Below, in pieces: positions 1-11,187 of a DNA stretch of 64,000 nt. The number at the start of each line of letters is the position of its first letter. The first letter of the stretch is position 1. This DNA is from Undibacterium umbellatum (GTDB lineage: Bacteria; Pseudomonadota; Gammaproteobacteria; Burkholderiales; Burkholderiaceae_D). The notes under the pieces are model-generated. The model searched no databases, was not told the DNA's origin, and saw only the letters and a list, made by a program, of their open reading frames with translations. Where the stretch lies: positions 620,001 to 684,000 of the forward strand of contig NZ_JACOFX010000001.1 of assembly GCF_014284125.1 (NCBI RefSeq), given 5' to 3'. Made by a program: the position numbers and the translations under genes.

Positions 1-400
1 CTATCGCCAGTTCTACTTCATCCGGCAGTTTATTGCCATTTGCCGAGAAAAACTTGATGCCATTGTCATCGAATGGGTTGTGTGAGGCAGAGATTACGAC
101 GCCTGCAGACAGACGCAAAGCGCGTGTCAGGTAGGCCACTGCAGGTGTGGGGGCGGGACCGGACAACATGACATCAACGCCAGCGGCGGCAAAGCCGGCC
201 TCCAGCGAAGCTTCCAGCAAATAGCCGGAAATGCGGGTGTCTTTACCTATCAAGACGGTAGGCCGTGCATCGCCAACAACATTCGCTTGCGCCAGCACTT
301 TGCCTGCGGCAAATCCCAGGCGCATGACAAAATCAGGAGTGATCGGAGCAACGCCAACCTTGCCGCGTATGCCATCTGTACCAAAATATTTTCTACTCAT
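1..400 (-). CDS. glmM: Phosphoglucosamine mutase, N-terminal part (cut by window edge)
   Basis: The gene starts at an ATG at 398-400 with an AGGAAG ribosome site just upstream and runs off the left edge, so only about 133 residues are seen. The protein begins [13 protein letters not shown], the usual N-terminus of GlmM, and contains the phosphoserine loop motif [14 protein letters not shown] of the alpha-D-phosphohexomutase family. GlmM converts glucosamine-6-phosphate to glucosamine-1-phosphate in the cytoplasm, a step towards UDP-GlcNAc for peptidoglycan and LPS. It follows folP by 14 bases, so the two are probably cotranscribed. The start and family are clear; the C-terminal domains cannot be judged. 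Confidence 0.95.
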   Translation of the reverse strand, partial: MSRKYFGTDGIRGKVGVAPITPDFVMRLGFAAGKVLAQANVVGDARPTVLIGKDTRISGYLLEASLEAGFAAAGVDVMLSGPAPTPAVAYLTRALRLSAGVVISASHNPFDDNGIKFFSANGNKLPDEVELAI

Positions 401-414
401 ATTCTTCCTGCTGA

Positions 415-1254
415 TCAACGGGACAATGCATCCCAGACTTTGTATGCATCGACAGTTTCTGCCACATCGTGCACACGGATTATGTTTGCGCCCATTTGCT
501 TTGCCACCAGGGCCGCGGCGACGCTACCCGCCAGGCGTTCTGGTGCCGCCCTGCCCGTCAAACCACCTATCATGGACTTGCGTGAGACACCCACCAGCAC
601 GGGCAAACCCAGCTCTTGCTGCAACTCAGGCAAGTGCCTGAACATTGCCACATTATGCTCCAGGGTTTTGCCAAAACCAAACCCGGGGTCAAGGCAAATA
701 CGTTCTGCTTCTATACCTGCCTGCTCAAAAGCGGCCAGACGTTCGCGTAAAAACACTTTTACCTCTTGATTGACGTCAGCATATTCAGGGCTGATTTGCA
801 TGTCCGTCGGCGTGTTTTGCATATGCATGGCACACAGGGCAGCGTCCGCATTTTGTACTGCGGCGATAGCGTCTGGCGAGCAAAACCCCTGGATATCATT
901 GATCATATCTACCCCGGCAAGCAAGGCTTCGCGCATGACTTGCGGCTTGTAGGTATCGATGGACAGGGGCTTGCCGCAATCACGCAAGGCATAGATGACG
1001 GGCATGACGCGACCCAGTTCCTCATCCAACGCCAAAGGAGCAGAACCAGGGCGACTGGATTCGCCACCGATATCGATGATATCAACACCATCTTCTATCA
1101 TCTGTTCAGCCCGGGCGATGGCGCTTTCGAGGTGCAGGTATTTGCCACCATCAGAAAAAGAATCAGGCGTGATGTTGAGAACACCCATGACCAGGGTTCT
1201 GGATTGCGCTCCACTCAAAGGATAGCGAAAACGGCCACATTGGAAATATTTCAT
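415..1254 (-). CDS. folP: Dihydropteroate synthase
   Basis: This 279-residue protein is full length for FolP. It makes 7,8-dihydropteroate from the pterin pyrophosphate and p-aminobenzoate, the sulfonamide-sensitive folate step. The family motifs are in order: [15 protein letters not shown] (residues 23-37), [20 protein letters not shown], the phosphate-binding [17 protein letters not shown], and the C-terminal RVHDVAE. It lies between ftsH and glmM on the same strand, the usual gammaproteobacterial and betaproteobacterial order ftsH-folP-glmM. A hairpin between ftsH and folP may reduce readthrough from ftsH. Confidence 0.97.
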   Translation of the reverse strand: MKYFQCGRFRYPLSGAQSRTLVMGVLNITPDSFSDGGKYLHLESAIARAEQMIEDGVDIIDIGGESSRPGSAPLALDEELGRVMPVIYALRDCGKPLSIDTYKPQVMREALLAGVDMINDIQGFCSPDAIAAVQNADAALCAMHMQNTPTDMQISPEYADVNQEVKVFLRERLAAFEQAGIEAERICLDPGFGFGKTLEHNVAMFRHLPELQQELGLPVLVGVSRKSMIGGLTGRAAPERLAGSVAAALVAKQMGANIIRVHDVAETVDAYKVWDALSR

Positions 1255-1268
1255 TTTTTAAAAAGACT

Positions 1269-1294
1269 AAGGGTGAGGAATAATCCCCACCCTT
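1269..1294 (-). terminator. Hairpin between ftsH and folP, possible (partial) terminator
   Basis: Ten-base arms (1269-1278 and 1285-1294, one mismatch) close a six-base loop. Read on the minus strand the stem is followed after three bases by a T tract. It sits after the ftsH stop and ends only 15 bases before the folP start, so it may act as an attenuator rather than a full stop. Confidence 0.4.
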
Positions 1295-1349
1295 TTTAAA
1301 AACAAATCAAGAAATTCAAAAATTAATTGTGTAATTTTTGTATAGCGAC

Positions 1350-3239
1350 TCAGGCTGGTGCTGTTGCGCTAGGAGACACGCCACCAGACGGCTTATCAGT
1401 TGGAGTACGACTAGAGGTCTGACCTTGTTTTGGCGGACGTGGATCTATACCGTTCATGATGTCATTGACCTGGTCTGCATCAATGGTTTCCCAATCCAGC
1501 AAGGCCTTGGTCATCACTTCAACCTTGTCACGGTTTTCTTCCAGAAGTTTACGCGCCAAAGCATATTGCGTATCCAGAATGTTGCGAATTTCAGCATCCA
1601 CTTTTTGCTGCGTCACTTCAGAAATGGTTTTGGAAGAACCACCAAAATAGCCGTCGTTCTGGTTATCTTCGTACACCATCACACCCATGCTGTCAGACAT
1701 ACCCCAACGAGTAACCATCGCTCTGGCGAGCTTGGTTGCATGAGAAAAGTCACTTTCTGCACCTGACGACATTTGGCCGACGAAAATCTCTTCAGCAATC
1801 CTGCCACCAAACAACATAGAAATCTTATCGAGCATTTTGTCTTTGTACAAACTCACTGCATCATGCTCAGGCAGAGACAGAGTCACACCCAAAGCAGAAC
1901 CACGCGGCATAATGGTTACTTTATGTACAGGGTCGGACGTAGGCAGTAATTTTGCCACTACAGCATGACCAGACTCATGGTAAGCAGTAGCTCTGCGTTC
2001 CTCTTCACGCATCACCATGGAACGACGCTCAGGACCCATGTAGATTTTGTCTTTAGCATCTTCAAAATCTATCATTTCTACCAAGCGCTTATTGCGTCGC
2101 GCCGCAAACAGTGCTGACTCATTAACCAGATTAGCCAGGTCAGCACCAGAGAAACCTGGCGTGCCACGCGCGAGAATGTCAGCTTTTACGTCAGCAGAAA
2201 TAGGCACCTTACGCATATGAACGTTAAGAATTTGCTCACGACCACGGACATCCGGCAAGCTAACGGTCACCTGACGATCGAAACGACCTGGGCGCAACAA
2301 GGCTTTATCGAGTACGTCTGCACGGTTAGTCGCAGCGATAACGATAACGCCAGAATTGGCTTCAAAACCATCCATCTCAACCAGCATCTGATTCAGTGTC
2401 TGCTCGCGTTCATCATTACCACCGCCCATACCCGCACCGCGATGACGACCAACTGCATCAATTTCATCAATAAAAATGATGCAAGGTGAATGCTTTTTAG
2501 CATTCTCAAACATGTCACGGACGCGCGAAGCACCGACACCGACGAACATTTCAACGAAATCAGAACCAGAGATCGTGAAGAAAGGCACTTTTGCTTCACC
2601 AGCAATAGCACGTGCCAGCAATGTTTTACCAGTACCCGGAGGGCCAACCATCAATACACCGCGAGGGATACGGCCGCCGAGTTTTTGGAACTTGGTAGGG
2701 TCACGCAGGAAATCAACGATTTCACTGACTTCTTCCTTGGCCTCGTCGCAACCAGCAACATCAGCAAAAGAGACATTGTTATTAGTGTCATCCAACATCC
2801 TGGCCTTGGATTTACCAAAGGAGAATGCCCCACCCTTACCGCCACCTTGCATCTGGCGCATGAAGAAGACCCAGACACCGATCAGTAACAACATCGGGAA
2901 CCAGGAAATGAAGACTTGCGACAGGAAGGATTGCTCTTCTGGCTGCTTGACATCAAACTTGACGTTATTATCCACCAGATCACGGATCAGGCCCCGGTCA
3001 AGCCCGGTAATTTGCACCTTGACTTTTTTACCCTCAGAATTGGTCGCCACGATGGAGCGATTGGCTTCATCGATGGTGGCATCCTTGATGCGTTTGGATT
3101 TAACTTCATCCAGGAACTCGGAATACGGAATGGACGTAACGCCCGCACCGATGCCTTTTCCATCAAACTGCCTAAAAAGCGTAAAAAGCACCAGGGCAAC
3201 TACCACCCATATAGCAGCTTTTGAAAACATATTATTCAC
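1350..3239 (-). CDS. ftsH: ATP-dependent zinc metalloprotease FtsH
   Basis: This 629-residue protein has normal length for the membrane-anchored AAA+ protease that degrades misfolded membrane proteins and regulators. It has an N-terminal membrane segment (about residues 8-22), a periplasmic FtsH_ext domain, a second membrane segment (about 107-125), Walker A GPPGTGKT (199-206), Walker B IIFIDEID (254-261), the second region of homology around [20 protein letters not shown], and the zinc site HESGH (421-425) in the M41 peptidase domain. It has a Ser/Thr/Pro-rich C-terminal tail. It is followed by folP and preceded by rlmE on the same strand, the common ftsJ-ftsH arrangement. Confidence 0.98.
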   Translation of the reverse strand: MNNMFSKAAIWVVVALVLFTLFRQFDGKGIGAGVTSIPYSEFLDEVKSKRIKDATIDEANRSIVATNSEGKKVKVQITGLDRGLIRDLVDNNVKFDVKQPEEQSFLSQVFISWFPMLLLIGVWVFFMRQMQGGGKGGAFSFGKSKARMLDDTNNNVSFADVAGCDEAKEEVSEIVDFLRDPTKFQKLGGRIPRGVLMVGPPGTGKTLLARAIAGEAKVPFFTISGSDFVEMFVGVGASRVRDMFENAKKHSPCIIFIDEIDAVGRHRGAGMGGGNDEREQTLNQMLVEMDGFEANSGVIVIAATNRADVLDKALLRPGRFDRQVTVSLPDVRGREQILNVHMRKVPISADVKADILARGTPGFSGADLANLVNESALFAARRNKRLVEMIDFEDAKDKIYMGPERRSMVMREEERRATAYHESGHAVVAKLLPTSDPVHKVTIMPRGSALGVTLSLPEHDAVSLYKDKMLDKISMLFGGRIAEEIFVGQMSSGAESDFSHATKLARAMVTRWGMSDSMGVMVYEDNQNDGYFGGSSKTISEVTQQKVDAEIRNILDTQYALARKLLEENRDKVEVMTKALLDWETIDADQVNDIMNGIDPRPPKQGQTSSRTPTDKPSGGVSPSATAPA

Positions 3240-3362
3240 GAGAACTCCTTGAACGCAGGATGCGCCATTTGATACTGTAAACGTTCATTCTACCCCCATT
3301 GGGTAGAGCTTGCTAGCCAGCATATGTTGGCGATATTGATGATTATCAAGAGGCAAATGCAA

Positions 3363-4007
3363 TTATTCGAGGTTTTTTAGGCCTCTGCCAAGCAAAAATA
3401 TCTCAGAAGACTTGTCTTTACTGGCTTTAGGCTTCTTGTTGGCCACTGTTTTGAACTCATCTTTGAATAGTGTGAAAATGTTGTTATAGCTAGGTCCATG
3501 GAAACACTTCACCAGCAAAGCGCCACCCGGTTTCAGATGTGCCTTGGAAAAAGTGACTGCCAATTCGATAATGTATTCGACACGCGCAGAGTCAACGGTT
3601 GAGTTACCAGACAGATTTGGGGCCATATCTGATAAAACCAAGTCGACTTTACGTCCTAACAATTTGGATTCCAATTGATCCAGTACTTCATCCTCACGAA
3701 AATCGCCTTGTATGAATTGCACGTCGGCGATAGGGTCCATGGGTAACAGGTCGAGGGCAAAAATTTCACCCATGATGCCGCCACCTTCTTTACCCGCCAG
3801 TTTATTTCTTACATACTGTGACCAGCTACCAGGTGTTGCCCCCAAATCAACAATAACTTGGCCTGGGCGTATCAATTTTTCTGATTCATCTATTTCTTTT
3901 AGCTTGTAAACGGCGCGCGCACGATAGCCTTCCTTTTGTGCAAGTTTCACATAAGGATCATTAATATGGTCGTGAACCCAATTTTGATTGAATTTATTCT
4001 TTGCCAT
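3363..4007 (-). CDS. rlmE: 23S rRNA (uridine-2'-O-) methyltransferase RlmE (FtsJ/RrmJ)
   Basis: This 214-residue protein matches the length of RlmE, which methylates U2552 of 23S rRNA in the A-loop late in 50S assembly. Visible features are the N-terminal basic RNA-binding stretch ending in [11 protein letters not shown]-like [12 protein letters not shown], the SAM motif [13 protein letters not shown] (about 49-62), the catalytic Asp in [11 protein letters not shown], and the Lys in LVKCFHG. It is the first gene of a minus-strand run rlmE-ftsH-folP-glmM and is divergent from yhbY, with only 32 bases between the two starts, so the promoters must overlap the 5' ends. Confidence 0.96.
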   Translation of the reverse strand: MAKNKFNQNWVHDHINDPYVKLAQKEGYRARAVYKLKEIDESEKLIRPGQVIVDLGATPGSWSQYVRNKLAGKEGGGIMGEIFALDLLPMDPIADVQFIQGDFREDEVLDQLESKLLGRKVDLVLSDMAPNLSGNSTVDSARVEYIIELAVTFSKAHLKPGGALLVKCFHGPSYNNIFTLFKDEFKTVANKKPKASKDKSSEIFLLGRGLKNLE

Positions 4008-4039
4008 TCGCGTAAAATACTGCTTTTAAAGGAATTACT

Positions 4040-4516
4040 ATGTTAAAACTTACGCCCGCTGAAAGAAGCGAACTCCGCTCCGAAGCCCATGCACTGAAAC
4101 CTATCGTATTAATCGGCGAAGCCGGCTTGACTCCTGCTGTGATCAAAGAAATTGATGCTGGCCTGAATGCCCACGGCTTGATCAAGGTACGCGTATTTGG
4201 CGATGATAGAGAAGCACGTATAGGTATGTACGATACCATCTGTGCCGAGCTGAACGCAGCCCCAGTACAACATATTGGAAAACTTTTGGTGGTTTACCGT
4301 CCAAAACTGGAAGGTACGAAAGAAACCAAGTTAGTTAAAAAAGGTAAAGGCATGCGCGAAGTCACTATCGTCAAGCCTAGCCCAAGTGGCACGAAAAAAC
4401 CTACCGTATCCAAAGTCATGGTCAAAGGTAACGAACGCGTGACTCAAGGCGGCAATATCAAACGTGCAAAACCACGTCAAAGCAGCGCAAAAAAATCATC
4501 ACTTGCCAACAGCTGA
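4040..4516 (+). CDS. yhbY: Ribosome assembly RNA-binding protein YhbY (CRS1-YhbY domain)
   Basis: Residues 1-97 are a CRS1-YhbY domain: LTPAERSELRSEAHALKPIVLIGEAGLTPAVIKEID, then GLI KVRVFGDDRE and the IGKLLVVYRP strand. YhbY binds the pre-50S ribosomal particle. The 158-residue protein is longer than E. coli YhbY (97 residues) because of a basic Lys/Ser/Arg-rich tail of about 60 residues, probably extra RNA-binding surface. An AAGGAA ribosome site precedes the ATG. It is divergent from rlmE, another 50S assembly factor, a pairing widely kept in proteobacteria. Confidence 0.93.
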   Translation: MLKLTPAERSELRSEAHALKPIVLIGEAGLTPAVIKEIDAGLNAHGLIKVRVFGDDREARIGMYDTICAELNAAPVQHIGKLLVVYRPKLEGTKETKLVKKGKGMREVTIVKPSPSGTKKPTVSKVMVKGNERVTQGGNIKRAKPRQSSAKKSSLANS

Positions 4517-4549
4517 CCCTGAATACTTCTGATATCTGATCAGTACTCA

Positions 4550-4571
4550 ACCCGGCCAAACCAGGCCGGGT
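4550..4571. terminator. Hairpin between convergent yhbY and greA
   Basis: A perfect GC-rich stem (acccggcc at 4550-4557, ggccgggt at 4564-4571) with a six-base loop lies between the convergent 3' ends. The T-rich stretch after it on the plus strand is discontinuous, so it is probably a weak terminator for yhbY. Confidence 0.5.
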
Positions 4572-4617
4572 AATTATCTCTACTATTTTTATATCGGTTT
4601 ACCTGATGTAAAAATAA

Positions 4618-5094
4618 TCAAACGTACAACACATCCAGCACTTCATACTCACGCACACCTGCCGGTGCCTGCACACCAACCACGTCGCCGGCATACTTGC
4701 CTATCAAGGCACGTGCGATAGGAGAAGTGATGGAGACCTTACTCAATTTCAAGTCTGCCTCATCTTCACCAACAATCTGGTAACTGACTTTTTGTGAAGT
4801 TTCCAGATCTTCCAAATGTACGGTAGAGCCAAATACTACGCGGCCTTCCGCATCCAGTGTAGTTGGATCAATGATTTGTGCAGAACCCAGCTTACCTTCC
4901 AGATCAGCAATACGACCTTCGATAAATGCCTGGCGTTCTTTGGCAGCATCATACTCGGCATTTTCAGACAAGTCGCCCTGCGCGCGCGCCTCAGCAATCG
5001 CATTGATGACATCCGGGCGCTCTTTGGTCTTTAAAAGATGTAATTCTTTCTTAAGCAATTCTGCGCCGAACTTGGTGACAGGTACTGTACTCAT
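4618..5094 (-). CDS. greA: Transcription elongation factor GreA
   Basis: GreA stimulates cleavage of backtracked RNA in RNA polymerase. The 158-residue reading from the ATG at 5094 ([10 protein letters not shown]) has the usual family length and N-terminus; an in-frame ATG at 5109 would add five residues. The coiled-coil N-terminal domain contains the acidic tip [13 protein letters not shown], whose Asp and Glu residues coordinate the catalytic magnesium in the secondary channel. The C-terminal FKBP-like domain ends [12 protein letters not shown]. It lies downstream of carB on the same strand (130 bases), the usual carAB-greA order in Burkholderiales, so it may be partly cotranscribed with carAB. 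Confidence 0.96.
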   Translation of the reverse strand: MSTVPVTKFGAELLKKELHLLKTKERPDVINAIAEARAQGDLSENAEYDAAKERQAFIEGRIADLEGKLGSAQIIDPTTLDAEGRVVFGSTVHLEDLETSQKVSYQIVGEDEADLKLSKVSITSPIARALIGKYAGDVVGVQAPAGVREYEVLDVLYV

Positions 5095-5223
5095 ATCATT
5101 CACACTCATAAAAGTAAAAATACAGAGGCCACATCAGACACCAGCATTACCGATGCCATTTGTGAACTCTGTATCGAAGTTCAAGCACCTCTGACCTTGC
5201 AGCCAAAGGCACTGTTGTTTCTA

Positions 5224-8200
5224 TCAGTTTAAGGTCTTATGCAGTCCTTGTAAATCATAAACATGCAATTCATTCAAATGATGCATACCCTCAACCGCAG
5301 CTTCTGCACCGGCGATGGTCGTGAATGTTGTTGCACGTGCAATCAAAGCCGAGGTACGAATGGCGCGCGAGTCAGTAATGGCATTGCGCTTTTCTTCGAC
5401 AGTATTGATGACCATGGCAATTTCATTGTTCTTGATCATATCAACAACGTGTGGACGACCCTCAACCACTTTATTGACAACGGAAACCGGTATACCCTCC
5501 GCCGCAATCGCCGCTGCTGTACCACGCGTAGCAACGATGGAGAAACCCATTTCAACCAGATCACGGGCAACTTTCACGCCACGTGGTTTGTCGCTGTTCT
5601 TGATACTCAGGAAAACCTTGCCGGAAGTTGGCAATTTTACGCCTGCGCCCAGTTGTGATTTCACGAAGGCTTCACCAAAGGTTTTGCCCACGCCCATGAC
5701 TTCACCTGTTGATTTCATCTCTGGGCCAAGAATGGTATCAACACCGGGGAACTTCACGAACGGGAATACCGCTTCCTTGACGCTGAAATAAGGCGGCACG
5801 ACTTCTGCACCTATACCTTGTGAATCGAGAGACTGACCAACCATGCAGCGGGCCGCAATCTTCGCCAGTTGCAAGCCAGTAGCCTTGGAGACATAAGGCA
5901 CGGTACGTGAGGCACGCGGGTTCACTTCCAGCACGAACACGACATCTTTGCCTTCTTGCTGCTGAATCGCAAACTGCACATTCATCAGGCCAACAACATT
6001 CAAACCTTTTGCCATCAGCGCCGTCTGGCGCTTGAGTTCAGCAATGGTTTCTTGCGACAGGGAATATGGTGGCAAGGAACATGCAGAGTCACCGGAGTGA
6101 ACACCAGCCTGCTCAATATGCTCCATGACGCCGCCGATGAAGGTACGTTCGCCATCAGACAGGCAATCAACATCTACTTCAATCGCATCATTCAGGAAGC
6201 GATCCAGCAAGACTGGAGAATCATGCGACACCTTGACGGCTTCGCGCATGTAACGCTCAAGATCACGTTGCTCATGCACGATTTCCATTGCACGACCACC
6301 AAGTACATAAGATGGGCGCACCACGAGCGGATAACCAATCTCTTGCGCCAATGCCAACGCATCAGCTTCAGTGCGTGCAGTACGGTTTGGAGGTTGACGC
6401 AGGCCCAGGTCTTGCAGCATTTTCTGGAAGCGTTCGCGGTCTTCTGCAGCATCGATCATATCTGGCGAGGTACCGACGATAGGTACGCCATTGGCTTCCA
6501 GATCAAGCGCCAATTTCAAAGGCGTCTGGCCACCGTATTGCACGATGACGCCAACTGGTTTTTCTTTGTCGACGATCTCCAGCACATCTTCCAGCGTCAG
6601 TGGTTCAAAATACAGACGGTCGGATGTATCGTAGTCGGTAGAAACGGTTTCTGGATTGCAGTTGACCATGATGGTTTCATAACCATCTTCGCGCATTGCA
6701 AAGGCCGCGTGTACGCAGCAATAATCGAACTCAATACCCTGGCCGATACGGTTAGGGCCACCGCCCAATACCATGATTTTTTTCTTGTCGGTCGGGTTCG
6801 ATTCGCATTCTTCTTCATACGTCGAATACATGTAGGCTGTATTCGTAGCGAATTCACCGGCGCAGGTATCAACGCGCTTGTAGACTGGGCGTACGTTCAA
6901 AGCCTTGCGTTTTTCACGAATGGCAGTGTCTGTCGTTTTCAACAGCTTTGCCAGGCGACGATCAGAGAAACCTTTTTGCTTCAGTTGCAGCATCAGGGCT
7001 TTATCGACGCTGTCGAGTGACTGTTCGTCCAACCACAATTCGATATCGACGATGTCCTTGATCTGCACCAGGAACCAAGGGTCGATGTGCGTCAGTTGAT
7101 GCACCTCTTCCAGCGTAAAGCCTTGAGCGAACGCATCGCCAACATACCAGATACGGTCAGGACCAGGCTCACCGAGTTCTTTTTCCAGCGTCTCACGGTC
7201 CTGAGTTTTTTCATTCATGCCATCGACGCCAACTTCGAGGCCACGCAGGGCTTTCTGGAAAGATTCCTGGAAGGTGCGACCTATCGCCATCACTTCACCA
7301 ACAGATTTCATCTGTGTCGTCAGGCGGTTATCTGCCTGCGGGAATTTTTCAAATGCGAAACGCGGGATCTTGGTAACGACGTAATCGATGGAAGGCTCGA
7401 AAGAAGCAGGTGTGGTACCGCCAGTAATTTCATTACGCAACTCATCCAGCGTGAAACCAACTGCCAGCTTGGCAGCGATCTTGGCGATAGGGAAACCAGT
7501 CGCCTTCGATGCCAGCGCAGATGAACGCGACACACGCGGATTCATCTCGATGACGATCATGCGGCCATCAGCAGGGTTGATGGAAAACTGTACGTTGGAA
7601 CCACCAGTATCCACACCAATTTCACGCAGCACTGCCAAAGAGGCATTACGCATGATCTGGTATTCTTTATCGGTCAATGTCTGTGCAGGTGCAACAGTAA
7701 TGGAGTCACCGGTATGCACCCCCATAGGATCCAGATTTTCGATCGAGCAAACGATGATGCAGTTGTCTGCCTTGTCGCGCACGACTTCCATCTCATATTC
7801 TTTCCAGCCTATCAGCGATTCCTCGATCAGCAATTCATTGGTAGGAGATGCCTCCAGACCGCGCTTGCAAATGGTTTCGAATTCTTCCGGATTGTAGGCA
7901 ATACCGCCGCCTGTACCACCCATGGTGAACGATGGGCGGATAATGACCGGGAAACCAACATCTTTTTGCACAACCCAGGCTTCATCCATAGTATGGGCAA
8001 CGCCAGAACGTGCAGAACCCAGGCCAATCTTGGTCATGGCATTCTTGAATTTCAAACGGTCCTCAGCCTTGTCGATAGCTTCTGGTGAAGCACCGATCAG
8101 TTCGCAATTGTATTTGATCAGCACGCCGTTGCGATGCAGATCAAGTGCGCAATTCAAGGCAGTCTGACCACCCATGGTTGGCAAAATCGCATCCGGTTTT

Positions 8201-8442
8201 TCTTTGGCGATGATGCGTTCGACGACTTGCCAGGTGATAGGTTCGATGTAGGTTACATCGGCCATTTCCGGATCAGTCATGATGGTCGCAGGATTGCTGT
8301 TGACCAGAATCACGCGGTAACCTTCTTCACGCAAAGCCTTGCAAGCCTGTGCGCCGGAATAGTCGAATTCACAAGCCTGACCAATGATGATGGGGCCAGC
8401 GCCGATAATCAAAATACTTTTTATGTCGTTACGTTTTGGCAT
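5224..8442 (-). CDS. carB: Carbamoyl-phosphate synthase large subunit
   Basis: At 1072 residues this is full length. CarB makes carbamoyl phosphate from bicarbonate, ammonia (channelled from CarA) and two ATP for pyrimidines and arginine. The two homologous synthetase halves both show the ATP-grasp pattern: [20 protein letters not shown] near the N-terminus and [20 protein letters not shown] in the middle, with [16 protein letters not shown] and [16 protein letters not shown] as the paired metal/ATP motifs. The last ~130 residues are the MGS-like allosteric domain that binds UMP and ornithine in enterics. It starts four bases after carA, so the two subunits are translationally coupled. Confidence 0.98.
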   Translation of the reverse strand: MPKRNDIKSILIIGAGPIIIGQACEFDYSGAQACKALREEGYRVILVNSNPATIMTDPEMADVTYIEPITWQVVERIIAKEKPDAILPTMGGQTALNCALDLHRNGVLIKYNCELIGASPEAIDKAEDRLKFKNAMTKIGLGSARSGVAHTMDEAWVVQKDVGFPVIIRPSFTMGGTGGGIAYNPEEFETICKRGLEASPTNELLIEESLIGWKEYEMEVVRDKADNCIIVCSIENLDPMGVHTGDSITVAPAQTLTDKEYQIMRNASLAVLREIGVDTGGSNVQFSINPADGRMIVIEMNPRVSRSSALASKATGFPIAKIAAKLAVGFTLDELRNEITGGTTPASFEPSIDYVVTKIPRFAFEKFPQADNRLTTQMKSVGEVMAIGRTFQESFQKALRGLEVGVDGMNEKTQDRETLEKELGEPGPDRIWYVGDAFAQGFTLEEVHQLTHIDPWFLVQIKDIVDIELWLDEQSLDSVDKALMLQLKQKGFSDRRLAKLLKTTDTAIREKRKALNVRPVYKRVDTCAGEFATNTAYMYSTYEEECESNPTDKKKIMVLGGGPNRIGQGIEFDYCCVHAAFAMREDGYETIMVNCNPETVSTDYDTSDRLYFEPLTLEDVLEIVDKEKPVGVIVQYGGQTPLKLALDLEANGVPIVGTSPDMIDAAEDRERFQKMLQDLGLRQPPNRTARTEADALALAQEIGYPLVVRPSYVLGGRAMEIVHEQRDLERYMREAVKVSHDSPVLLDRFLNDAIEVDVDCLSDGERTFIGGVMEHIEQAGVHSGDSACSLPPYSLSQETIAELKRQTALMAKGLNVVGLMNVQFAIQQQEGKDVVFVLEVNPRASRTVPYVSKATGLQLAKIAARCMVGQSLDSQGIGAEVVPPYFSVKEAVFPFVKFPGVDTILGPEMKSTGEVMGVGKTFGEAFVKSQLGAGVKLPTSGKVFLSIKNSDKPRGVKVARDLVEMGFSIVATRGTAAAIAAEGIPVSVVNKVVEGRPHVVDMIKNNEIAMVINTVEEKRNAITDSRAIRTSALIARATTFTTIAGAEAAVEGMHHLNELHVYDLQGLHKTLN

Positions 8443-8446
8443 TCTA

Positions 8447-9616
8447 TTATTCTCCTGTCTTTGCCTTGGCCATCATCGCGGTGAAGCGGTCAAACAGGTA
8501 GGCAATATCATGCGGACCTGGTGAGGCTTCAGGGTGACCCTGGAAGCAGAAAGCTGGTTTATCAGTACGGGCAAAACCTTGCAGCGAGCCATCAAACAAA
8601 GACACGTGGGTGACGCGGCAATTGGCTGGCAAAGTTGCCGCATCGACTGCAAAACCGTGGTTTTGCGATGTGATCAGCACTTGTTTGGTATCCAGATCCT
8701 GCACAGGATGGTTGGCACCGTGGTGACCGAATTTCATCTTGAGAGTTTTAGCACCAGATGCCAACGCCATGATTTGATGGCCGAGGCAGATACCAAAGGT
8801 AGGGATACCCTTCTCTATCAATTCCTTGGCTGCGGCAATCGCATAATCACAAGGTTCCGGGTCGCCAGGACCATTCGATAAAAACACGCCATCAGGGTTC
8901 AACGCCAGTACATCGGCAGCACTGGATTGTGCAGGCAAGACGGTAACTTTGCAGCCACGCTCAGCCAGCATGCGCAAGATATTGCGCTTGACGCCAAAGT
9001 CAAAAGCAACGACGTGGAATTTAGGATTTTGCAACTGACCATAACCCTGACCCAATACCCACTCAGCCTCAGTCCAGTCATAAGCCTGCTTGACAGACAC
9101 AACCTTGGCCAGATCCATGCCAGACAGGCCAGGGAAAGACTTGGCCAGCGCAATGGCTTTTTCAGCATCAGCACCAACCAGGATGGCACCGCCTTGTGCA
9201 CCTTTTTCACGCAAGATACGTGTCAGCTTGCGGGTATCAATACCAGCAATAGCGACGATGTTTTGGGATTTGAGGTAATCAGAGAGGGTTTGTTCAGAGC
9301 GGAAATTCGATACCAGCAAAGGCAGGTCTTTAATGATCAAACCGGCTGCATGAATTTTGTCAGACTCTACGTCTTCGGCATTGACGCCGGTATTACCAAT
9401 ATGCGGATACGTCAGGGTAACGATTTGGGAACTATAACTGGGATCAGTCAAAATTTCCTGATAACCGGTCATTGAGGTATTGAAGACAACTTCACCTATG
9501 GTTTGACCGGCAGCGCCAATCGAATATCCAGTGAAAATGCTTCCATCGGCGAGGGCAAGTATAGCGGTGTCCTGGCCGGAACGAAGAAGGGACTGCGGAA
9601 TGGGCAGCAAGGGCAA
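8447..9616 (-). CDS. carA: Carbamoyl-phosphate synthase small subunit (glutaminase)
   Basis: This 389-residue protein supplies ammonia from glutamine to CarB. The N-terminal CPSase small domain has the [17 protein letters not shown] signature, and the C-terminal class I glutamine amidotransferase has the oxyanion motif LSNGPGDP, the nucleophile Cys277 in GICLGHQ, and His361/Glu363 in [10 protein letters not shown]. The annotated ATG at 9616 gives [11 protein letters not shown], an N-terminus slightly longer than in E. coli. It is the first gene of a carA-carB-(greA) unit, with a good promoter about 145 bases upstream. Confidence 0.98.
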   Translation of the reverse strand: MPLLPIPQSLLRSGQDTAILALADGSIFTGYSIGAAGQTIGEVVFNTSMTGYQEILTDPSYSSQIVTLTYPHIGNTGVNAEDVESDKIHAAGLIIKDLPLLVSNFRSEQTLSDYLKSQNIVAIAGIDTRKLTRILREKGAQGGAILVGADAEKAIALAKSFPGLSGMDLAKVVSVKQAYDWTEAEWVLGQGYGQLQNPKFHVVAFDFGVKRNILRMLAERGCKVTVLPAQSSAADVLALNPDGVFLSNGPGDPEPCDYAIAAAKELIEKGIPTFGICLGHQIMALASGAKTLKMKFGHHGANHPVQDLDTKQVLITSQNHGFAVDAATLPANCRVTHVSLFDGSLQGFARTDKPAFCFQGHPEASPGPHDIAYLFDRFTAMMAKAKTGE

Positions 9617-9761
9617 CTCCTGTATTGTTACCGCCGCTGCGACGCCCCAAGCTGTCGTTTCCCTGGCCGCGCAAAAAATGCCGCGTGGCCTGGAAAGATG
9701 ATGGAGCGATGTGAAATTGGGTAGGCGCTACGGCGAGATTTCGGATTAGTTAAACCCTCGA

Positions 9762-9790
9762 ATTATAGCGCGAAACGGCCCATCAGGCAA
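9762..9790 (-). promoter_or_regulatory. Sigma70 promoter for carAB
   Basis: On the minus strand TTGCCT (9790-9785) and a perfect TATAAT (9767-9762) are separated by exactly 17 bases. The predicted start leaves a leader of about 140 bases before the carA ATG. The -35 box lies inside the loop and stem of the inverted repeat at 9775-9813. Confidence 0.65.
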
Positions 9791-9813
9791 ATACGAAATG
9801 CCTGATGGGCCGT
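9775..9813. terminator. 15-bp perfect inverted repeat overlapping the carAB promoter
   Basis: The arms 9775-9789 and 9799-9813 are perfectly complementary with a nine-base loop. The hairpin lies about 100 bases after the stop of the GlcG-like gene (minus strand) and is followed by only three T residues, so it is either that gene's terminator or a regulatory site on the carAB promoter it overlaps. Confidence 0.5.
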
Positions 9814-9909
9814 CATTTATAGCAAATTCAAAAGTAGTACGAACGTTCGCCAATCATGTTTTCGATTTCATCTTCAAAAACATGCATCCAATACGCCCTC
9901 TGGCAATAA

Positions 9910-10317
9910 TTACAAGCCCAGTGCCGCTATACCTGCTTTTGCGATTTGCGCATCTTCAGACGATTTAACACCTGAAACGCCAACTGCCCCAACGCATTGG
10001 CCCTCGACAATAATAGGCACGCCTCCTTCGAGCATACCTTCAATGAAAGGTGCACTCAGAAAGGAATAACGACCATTATTGATAATATCTTCATAGATCT
10101 TGGATTCGCGCTTGCCCAGTGCTGCAGTAGTCGCCTTGGCTGGTGCAATATGGGCAGAAATAGGCGCCACGCCATCAAGGCGCTGCAACCACATCAAATG
10201 ACCACCATCGTCAACCACGGCAATCACGACAGGCCAGTTATTGGCCTTGGCTTCTGCCTCTGCTGCCGCAGCAATTTTTTTAACATCTTCCAAAGTCAAC
10301 ACAGGTTTTGTTTGCAT
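9910..10317 (-). CDS. GlcG/HbpS family heme-binding-like protein
   Basis: The ATG at 10317 gives a 135-residue protein (MQTKPVLTLEDVKKIAAAAEAEA) of the usual GlcG/HbpS length; an upstream extension from 10422 has no family-like sequence. The fold is recognised from the order: N-terminal helix LTLEDVKKIAAAAEAEAKAN, strand WPVVIAVVDDGGHLMWLQRLDGV, the AKATTAALGKRES helix, then FIEGMLEGGVPIIVEGQCVGAVGVSG and a C-terminal A..GIAAL helix. Members include HbpS, which binds heme, and GlcG of unknown role beside glycolate oxidase genes; no glc genes are next to this one. No signal peptide is seen. The exact ligand is unknown. Confidence 0.85.
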   Translation of the reverse strand: MQTKPVLTLEDVKKIAAAAEAEAKANNWPVVIAVVDDGGHLMWLQRLDGVAPISAHIAPAKATTAALGKRESKIYEDIINNGRYSFLSAPFIEGMLEGGVPIIVEGQCVGAVGVSGVKSSEDAQIAKAGIAALGL

Positions 10318-10509
10318 AAATGCCTCTCCATTAAAGTCAGCGGGATTGTACGCCAAGCAATTGCGCTTAGGTATACAAACAGTTTTAACCAATTGACAGC
10401 TATATTCCCATTTAAATGACATTTATTGCCAAGGGGCAATTTTCGCTAATGGTTTACATTTTTTCCGAGTTCGCTTAAAGTTGAGCGGTTTTTCCAACCA
10501 GGTGCAAAG

Positions 10510-11040
10510 ATGCTAATAAACGTTTCCAGACTATCAAGGAAAGCCAAGTTAGTGCTTATCTCGACTATGCTGCTCGCCGCAGTGACCAACCCAGCCTGGA
10601 GCGCAGACAATCCCTTCCCCGAATCCTCAACCGCCTACACCAAACTGCAGGAAATCAAGCAACGTGCATCCGACCTGACGGTCAAAGCCATGGATTTGAT
10701 GGGCATACACTACAAGCGCGGTGGCAATTCGCCGGAAAATGGACTCGATTGCAGTGGCTTTGTACGTTATGTATTCAAGGACGTCGTCGGTACAAACTTA
10801 CCACGCACCTCAGCAGAAATCAGTAAAGTAGGCGAACACGTAGAACAAAAAGATTTACAACCCGGCGACCTGGTTTTTTATAACACACTCAAACGCGGCT
10901 TTTCTCACGTAGGCATTTATCTGGGTGACAACAAGTTCATACACTCCCCCTCAGCAGGTGGCCAGGTCAGGGTAGAAAGCATGGACATCGCCTACTGGAA
11001 AAAACGCTTCAATGGCGCACGACGCATTAATGATGATTAA
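10510..11040 (+). CDS. Exported NlpC/P60 family cysteine peptidase (peptidoglycan hydrolase)
   Basis: The 176-residue protein begins with a signal peptide (hydrophobic core LVLISTMLLAAVTNPAWSA, cleavage near residue 31). The rest is an NlpC/P60 domain with the catalytic Cys81 in GLDCSGFVRYVF, His133 in SHVGIYLG and His145 in FIHSP. Such enzymes cut gamma-D-Glu-diaminopimelate bonds in peptidoglycan stem peptides in the periplasm, like Spr/MepS, whose size this resembles. No lipobox is seen, so it is probably soluble. It has its own terminator at 11121-11155 and is divergent from the GlcG-like gene, so it is a single-gene unit. Confidence 0.92.
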   Translation: MLINVSRLSRKAKLVLISTMLLAAVTNPAWSADNPFPESSTAYTKLQEIKQRASDLTVKAMDLMGIHYKRGGNSPENGLDCSGFVRYVFKDVVGTNLPRTSAEISKVGEHVEQKDLQPGDLVFYNTLKRGFSHVGIYLGDNKFIHSPSAGGQVRVESMDIAYWKKRFNGARRINDD

Positions 11041-11120
11041 GCCAAATACTCAATAAATCTGGTAAATGGTATAAAAAAATCTAATTATTTCCAGCATAAA
11101 TCAATAACACGAGCATAAAA

Positions 11121-11155
11121 CATAAAGGCAGAGCAATCCATGCTCTGCCTTTATG
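11121..11155. terminator. Bidirectional terminator between NlpC/P60 gene and patatin gene
   Basis: Perfect 15-base arms (11121-11135, 11141-11155) with a five-base loop and T tracts on both strands lie between two convergent genes, ending both. Confidence 0.85.
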
Positions 11156-11187
11156 TTTTCATCCATCCAGATCCAGCAAACCCGTTC

